A stretch of DNA of 64,000 bases from Pseudoflavitalea sp. G-6-1-2 (GTDB lineage Bacteria; Bacteroidota; Bacteroidia; Chitinophagales; Chitinophagaceae): the NCBI RefSeq assembly GCF_012927185.1, contig NZ_JABBGB010000001.1, positions 992,001 to 1,056,000 of the forward strand, read 5' to 3'. The position numbers were made by a program, and so were the translations under genes. The notes beneath the pieces were generated by a model, which saw nothing but the letters and a program-made list of their open reading frames with translations, was not told where the DNA came from and ran no database searches. Below, in pieces: positions 60,306 to 64,000 of the stretch (within the stretch, counting starts at the first letter, position 1; the number at the start of each line of letters is the position of its first letter).

Positions 60306-61811
60306 ATGAAGGAGAATAGCACGAGGTTTTGCTTCATTGCCGGATTGATCGGCTGCCTTATTCTCTCCGCAGGATGCAGTACGATGCCTGCAGATAAACC
60401 TGAGAAGAAAGCCACTGCTTCTGATAGTAGTTTATTATCCGTCTCCGATATGCAATCCGATTTCTCTGCTCTTTGGTCTGCTATTAAGGAAGTACATCCG
60501 GGATATGGGATATATGTTTCCGCAGACAGTCTTTCAAAGAAGTATGACGAAGTGATGGCTTCACTTGCTACTCCAATGTCGGAGGACGATTACATTGTTC
60601 GTATGTATCCTTTCTTATGTGCGTTGGGATGCGGGCATACGCAGATAAAGCATGCCGAAAATTATCATCCCGCTCAGAAAGAAAATAATTTTCCATTGCC
60701 GTTCAATGTTTTGGTTCGCGGAGAAAGAGCATGGGTAACAAAGTCTGGTACTGAAAAATTATCAACAGGCGATGAGATCATCAGTGTGAATGATGTACCT
60801 GTTTCTGCCATCATTCAAAATGGGAGTTCGCTTTATTGCGGAGATGGATTTGTGAAGTCGTTCAAAGAATTGTTTTTGTCTGAATATGATGGATTCGCGG
60901 ATGCCTGCATTAAATATTATCATTGGAATGCCCCCTATCATGTTTCAATTCGTACCATCTCCGGCGAACTGCAAAACATTACAATAAATAATTTTGATAC
61001 TGCTCACATTCCTGCTGTGCAAACTATAGATAAATATGCATTATGGACTAAAGCCGAAGGAACAGAAACGTTGGGCTTATACTTTCATAAGAATGCGAAT
61101 ACAGCTTTGCTCAAAGTGCCACAGCTTGTTTATTCGGACACAACTGCCTACGGAAAATGTTTCAGTGAAATTTCGAACAAAGGAGTGCATAATCTTATTC
61201 TCGACATGCGCCACAATGGTGGCGGAGACCTGAGAATTACAATCAGATTGATGTCTTATCTCATGAATGCTGATTTCAAAATTATCAGGGATCTGTATTC
61301 CAGATTACCTGACCCATCGATAAATAAGTTTTCAGTGCTTTTCGATTCATCACTTACTGAAAATTTCAGAGCCAGTTGTAAGCCGGGAAAGAAAGTGGAT
61401 ACCCATTATCACATGGATGTTCGTCCTGAATTTGGAGAAGTGTATGGGCCAGTTCATCCGGCAGCAACAAACAGATTCAACGGGAAATTAATTGTGTTGA
61501 TCGACGGAGCTACGTTTTCGTCGGCTTCACTTTTTGTGTCGGCACTTAAAGCTCAGCGAAGCAATATTGTATTTGTTGGCAGAGAAACTGCCGGCACAGA
61601 AGAAGGATGCAATGGTTTTTCGATGCAGTTGCTTACCCTTCCCGCAACACAGGCTCGTGTGCAGTTTCCGTGGTTGCGTGTTGTTTCGATGGCGAAGGCT
61701 TCAGTGCACGGAAGAGGACTGATGCCGGACTATCCGGTGGAGTATACACCTGAGGATATTGTAAAGGGACGCGATCCGGATCTCGAAAAGGCCATGAATC
61801 TGGTTCGCTAA
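60306..61811 (+). CDS. S41-family peptidase, lipoprotein
   Basis: The 501-residue protein has a lipoprotein signal with C24 (LILSAGCSTM), an N-terminal helical region, a degenerate PDZ-like segment (about 140-160, TGDEIISVNDVPVSA) and the C-terminal tail-specific protease domain (about 260-470). The catalytic serine is probably in GATFSSASLFVSAL, and GRETAGT is the following strand. Such proteins degrade misfolded or C-terminally marked proteins in the periplasm. The catalytic lysine partner is not obvious. The gene is alone. Confidence 0.82.
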   Translation: MKENSTRFCFIAGLIGCLILSAGCSTMPADKPEKKATASDSSLLSVSDMQSDFSALWSAIKEVHPGYGIYVSADSLSKKYDEVMASLATPMSEDDYIVRMYPFLCALGCGHTQIKHAENYHPAQKENNFPLPFNVLVRGERAWVTKSGTEKLSTGDEIISVNDVPVSAIIQNGSSLYCGDGFVKSFKELFLSEYDGFADACIKYYHWNAPYHVSIRTISGELQNITINNFDTAHIPAVQTIDKYALWTKAEGTETLGLYFHKNANTALLKVPQLVYSDTTAYGKCFSEISNKGVHNLILDMRHNGGGDLRITIRLMSYLMNADFKIIRDLYSRLPDPSINKFSVLFDSSLTENFRASCKPGKKVDTHYHMDVRPEFGEVYGPVHPAATNRFNGKLIVLIDGATFSSASLFVSALKAQRSNIVFVGRETAGTEEGCNGFSMQLLTLPATQARVQFPWLRVVSMAKASVHGRGLMPDYPVEYTPEDIVKGRDPDLEKAMNLVR

Positions 61812-61883
61812 ATATCCTTTTCCCACTTTGTTATATCCCACCTATCTCCAATGGACAAATGTTCATGGGTGCCTCCTGCCTGA

Positions 61884-62224
61884 AAAGGCATCTTCAAACG
61901 GTATAAAAAATATCATCAGAACTTTCATCCTTATTCCGACCATTATTTTAAAGTTAACAACGTTCTGAAGTATAAGAAAGCGTCGTTTCCGGAGACGCAG
62001 CGGTTTATTAAATAAACCAGGCATTTCAGGATAGGGCAGAGCATACTAACGGTGTATGAAACACGCTAACTGAAACTAAGGTGAGTGGGTATATCGACGA
62101 AATTCTTAATCGCAATATGCCTGAGTGGATTTTAAACGAAATACCTCCTAAAGCCCAAGGGTACAAGCATTTATATAATCAGGATAAGTATGTAAAAGCC
62201 ATTCCGAATCATAAGGAAGAATAA
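61884..62224 (+). pseudogene. Possible gene remnant in two frames
   Basis: In 597 bases without a normal gene, two protein-like frames occur. One (61884-62015) reads KRYKKYHQNFHPYSDHYFKV with a stop; the other (62060-62224) reads GYIDEILNRNMPEWILNEIP and ends in PNHKEE. Both lack a good start and lie in different frames, suggesting a broken gene. I recognise no family. The rest of 61812-62408 shows nothing but a weak AT-rich upstream region. Confidence 0.3.
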
Positions 62225-62408
62225 ATTGAACTGAAACTTCGGTGATGGATAACATTTAGTCATCATCATGATGATTAAAACCATATCCGCCGGTTCGACT
62301 TGTTACATAATAAATGTATTTTCGCCCCGTTTTACCAATAACCAATCTTTAAAATTTAATTCTTATTTACCCTCTATCCGATACCATTCTTGTAAACTTT
62401 ATTTAATT

Positions 62409-63875
62409 ATGAAAAAAACAACTGCATTGCTGTTGATAGCAGCACCGTTCGTATTCAGTGCATGTAAAAAATCTAAAGACGCTGAACCAGAACCCAATCC
62501 ACCCATTTATGAATTGCCCTACAATAAAGAAGGTGTAACCGCGAATAAAGCCTTTATGGAGAATGAAGGGCGTGATTTCGTGAAAAAAGTTAATGACTTG
62601 AGTTCCAATACAGCTATAGATGCTTTGGAAACCTTCAATTCACTGGGAGCTCCTGACGTAGATGTTACTGTAAATGCCCTCTCAAATATGGGAGTTGGAT
62701 CACAGGAAATAGCAGGCATTAAAAGTGTACTAAACACAATAACAGCGCCTGTTTCAGAAAAGAAAGCATACAGACTGAGCAAGGCGTTTGGAATTTATAA
62801 ATACAATCAGTCAACAAAACTGTGGGATCTTACTCCTTCCAGCGACAAGATTGAATTTCAGTTTCCAGCTACAAAGAATGGAAATACGAACAATACGATC
62901 CTGACTGTTACGTATAAGAATTCCGGAAAATCTTATGTCTTCAATAGCAAGTACTATAGATATAAATATGATCCTAATACAGGAAATGTTGATGTTACTG
63001 AAGTAAACCTGGAAGAAACCTACGAATTGCCTTCTGAGGTATTGGCCAAAATGACAATTGGTGGTTCGGAAGTATTGAACCTGACTTCAACCTATGCTTA
63101 TCACGATGATAAGCTCCCCAAATCAGTTAATGCAAGCCTTTCACTCGGGTCATATGTTGCGAAGTTCGAAGTGAACAACGACAATAAGTTGGTGGCAACT
63201 AAATTTAGTTTTGCCAAAGGTGCTGAAACCTTAATTGCATTGAACGCCAACACCAACTTCAGCGCGCTTTCGTATGACAAAGTATTCAATTCGAAGGATG
63301 ATGAAATATTCGATCTGTTCACTTCTGCCAACACAACGTTTGCAGTAGGTAACTTAACACTGGGTGGACAAATTGATTATAAAGCGATGCACAGTGAGCT
63401 GAAAGCAGCCCGCGCTAAAGCGCCTGTTAGTCCAAACTGGGAGACTTATTTCGGAAGCATAAAGTATCCTAATCGGAATGATTACAGTACTGTGGAAGCA
63501 TATGAGAATGCAATCAGAGAGTATAGCGTGAAATGGGAAGCTGCAAGTAAACTTTACAATGCTGCTTATGATAAGTATCGTAGCGATAATGAAAAGTATG
63601 AAAAAGACTACTATACATTGTTGGCAAACCTGTTGAACAAAAACGGTGCGGCAGTAGCAGTAAATACAAAAACAAAGACGAAAATAGCATCAATAACCTT
63701 TCAGCTGAAGGATGATGTATATCAATGGGGTAATACTACAGTTCATGAATACAATATTGAACCATTACTCGTATTTGGTGATGGCTCAAAAGTTAGCTTT
63801 GAAGTATTTGGAGATACAGGTTTTGAAAAACTGATCGACGATATCGAAGCTCTGCTGGAGAAATTTGAGATCTAA
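62409..63875 (+). CDS. Large lipoprotein, unknown function
   Basis: The chosen ATG (62409) gives 488 residues with a lipoprotein signal (FVFSACKKSK, C19). The mature protein has an early helical stretch (NEGRDFVKKVNDLSSNTAID), then mostly beta-strand content (IEFQFPATKNG, VTYKNSGKSYVF), and a helical patch near 365-420 (EAYENAIREYSVKWEAASKL). I recognise no family. A longer frame begins at 62268 but lacks signal-peptide character. Surface or periplasmic location is inferred from the lipobox. Confidence 0.8.
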   Translation: MKKTTALLLIAAPFVFSACKKSKDAEPEPNPPIYELPYNKEGVTANKAFMENEGRDFVKKVNDLSSNTAIDALETFNSLGAPDVDVTVNALSNMGVGSQEIAGIKSVLNTITAPVSEKKAYRLSKAFGIYKYNQSTKLWDLTPSSDKIEFQFPATKNGNTNNTILTVTYKNSGKSYVFNSKYYRYKYDPNTGNVDVTEVNLEETYELPSEVLAKMTIGGSEVLNLTSTYAYHDDKLPKSVNASLSLGSYVAKFEVNNDNKLVATKFSFAKGAETLIALNANTNFSALSYDKVFNSKDDEIFDLFTSANTTFAVGNLTLGGQIDYKAMHSELKAARAKAPVSPNWETYFGSIKYPNRNDYSTVEAYENAIREYSVKWEAASKLYNAAYDKYRSDNEKYEKDYYTLLANLLNKNGAAVAVNTKTKTKIASITFQLKDDVYQWGNTTVHEYNIEPLLVFGDGSKVSFEVFGDTGFEKLIDDIEALLEKFEI

Positions 63876-63899
63876 GCGCGAGGCGCTTCGTTAAATAAT

Positions 63900-63934
63900 A
63901 AAAAAGCCATCACGTTTTGCGTGATGGCTTTTTT
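63900..63934. terminator. Strong bidirectional terminator
   Basis: AAAAAAGCCATCACG (63900-63914) pairs with CGTGATGGCTTTTTT (63920-63934). It serves the lipoprotein gene and the convergent gene at the right edge. A smaller hairpin AAGCGC/GCGCTT lies at 63874-63888. Confidence 0.9.
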
Positions 63935-64000
63935 ATTTAATGGTAAGTTTGTCAACCGATGCATTGGCACCATACCAGATACCTGCAGCATTACCTTCAA
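63933..64000 (-). CDS. C-terminal end of an unidentified protein (partial)
   Basis: On the minus strand an open frame enters from the right edge and ends with the stop at 63933-63935. The last residues read IWYGANASVDKLTIK. The fragment is too short for a family call; a bidirectional terminator overlaps its end. Confidence 0.5.
   Translation of the reverse strand, partial: EGNAAGIWYGANASVDKLTIK

Overview
The window is a chromosomal segment from a member of Bacteroidota, most likely family Chitinophagaceae. The reasons are a SusC/SusD outer-membrane pair, promoters of the TTTG-N19/22-TAnnTTTG type, many short lipoproteins, weak Shine-Dalgarno sequences, and families largely confined to this phylum (GT117/DUF2723, DUF3127 and two-component genes with a detached 7-TM sensor). 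The genus is inference. I see no rRNA, tRNA, CRISPR array, insertion sequence or phage genes.

Layout. 1-640: the tail of a gene and a small secreted protein. 655-3604: a strong promoter, a TPP riboswitch and a terminator hairpin precede four tightly packed genes: a SAM methyltransferase, a HypE/PurM-like ATPase, a degenerate ThiE-like protein and a Trm112-like zinc protein. This is not a recognised thiamine operon and is one of the two best candidates for something new. 3606-12481: lipid kinase, surE, a helical-repeat protein, a structured noncoding region with a terminator, a GT117 membrane glycosyltransferase, a lipoprotein cyclophilin and a nucleoid-associated protein. 12553-19015: EamA exporter with Lrp regulator, an OB-fold protein ending in an SSB-like tip, a TonB-dependent receptor and an ABC exporter.

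19017-29964: an amino-sugar utilisation locus. A DeoR regulator is divergent from susC-susD-GH20 hexosaminidase, followed by RidA, a PfkB sugar kinase and an M19 dipeptidase. The intergenic region carries repeated inverted-repeat operator candidates. 30012-37677: antiporter, DoxX, GlxA-like regulator, xseAB, and a 7-TM protein/histidine kinase/response regulator operon.

37915-49964: the second main candidate. Two minus-strand operons flank one plus-strand YwqG-like gene. One encodes a MoxR AAA+ ATPase, a vWA protein with degenerate MIDAS fused to a probable beta-propeller, a TPR/propeller protein and two small partners; it matches the predicted MoxR-vWA-beta-propeller (bpX) ternary systems. 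The other encodes a TerY-like vWA, a PP2C phosphatase and an unusual kinase, the TerY-P triad. Together they look like a phosphorylation-controlled, ATPase-driven stress or conflict system.

50113-64000: DEDDh exonuclease, AraC regulator, DinB protein, GT39/PAP2 pair, a reductase divergent from an HxlR regulator across a long dyad, a thioesterase, metE under a cobalamin riboswitch, small stress and secreted proteins, an S41 lipoprotein peptidase, a decayed stretch with gene remnants, a large lipoprotein, and the end of one further minus-strand gene.
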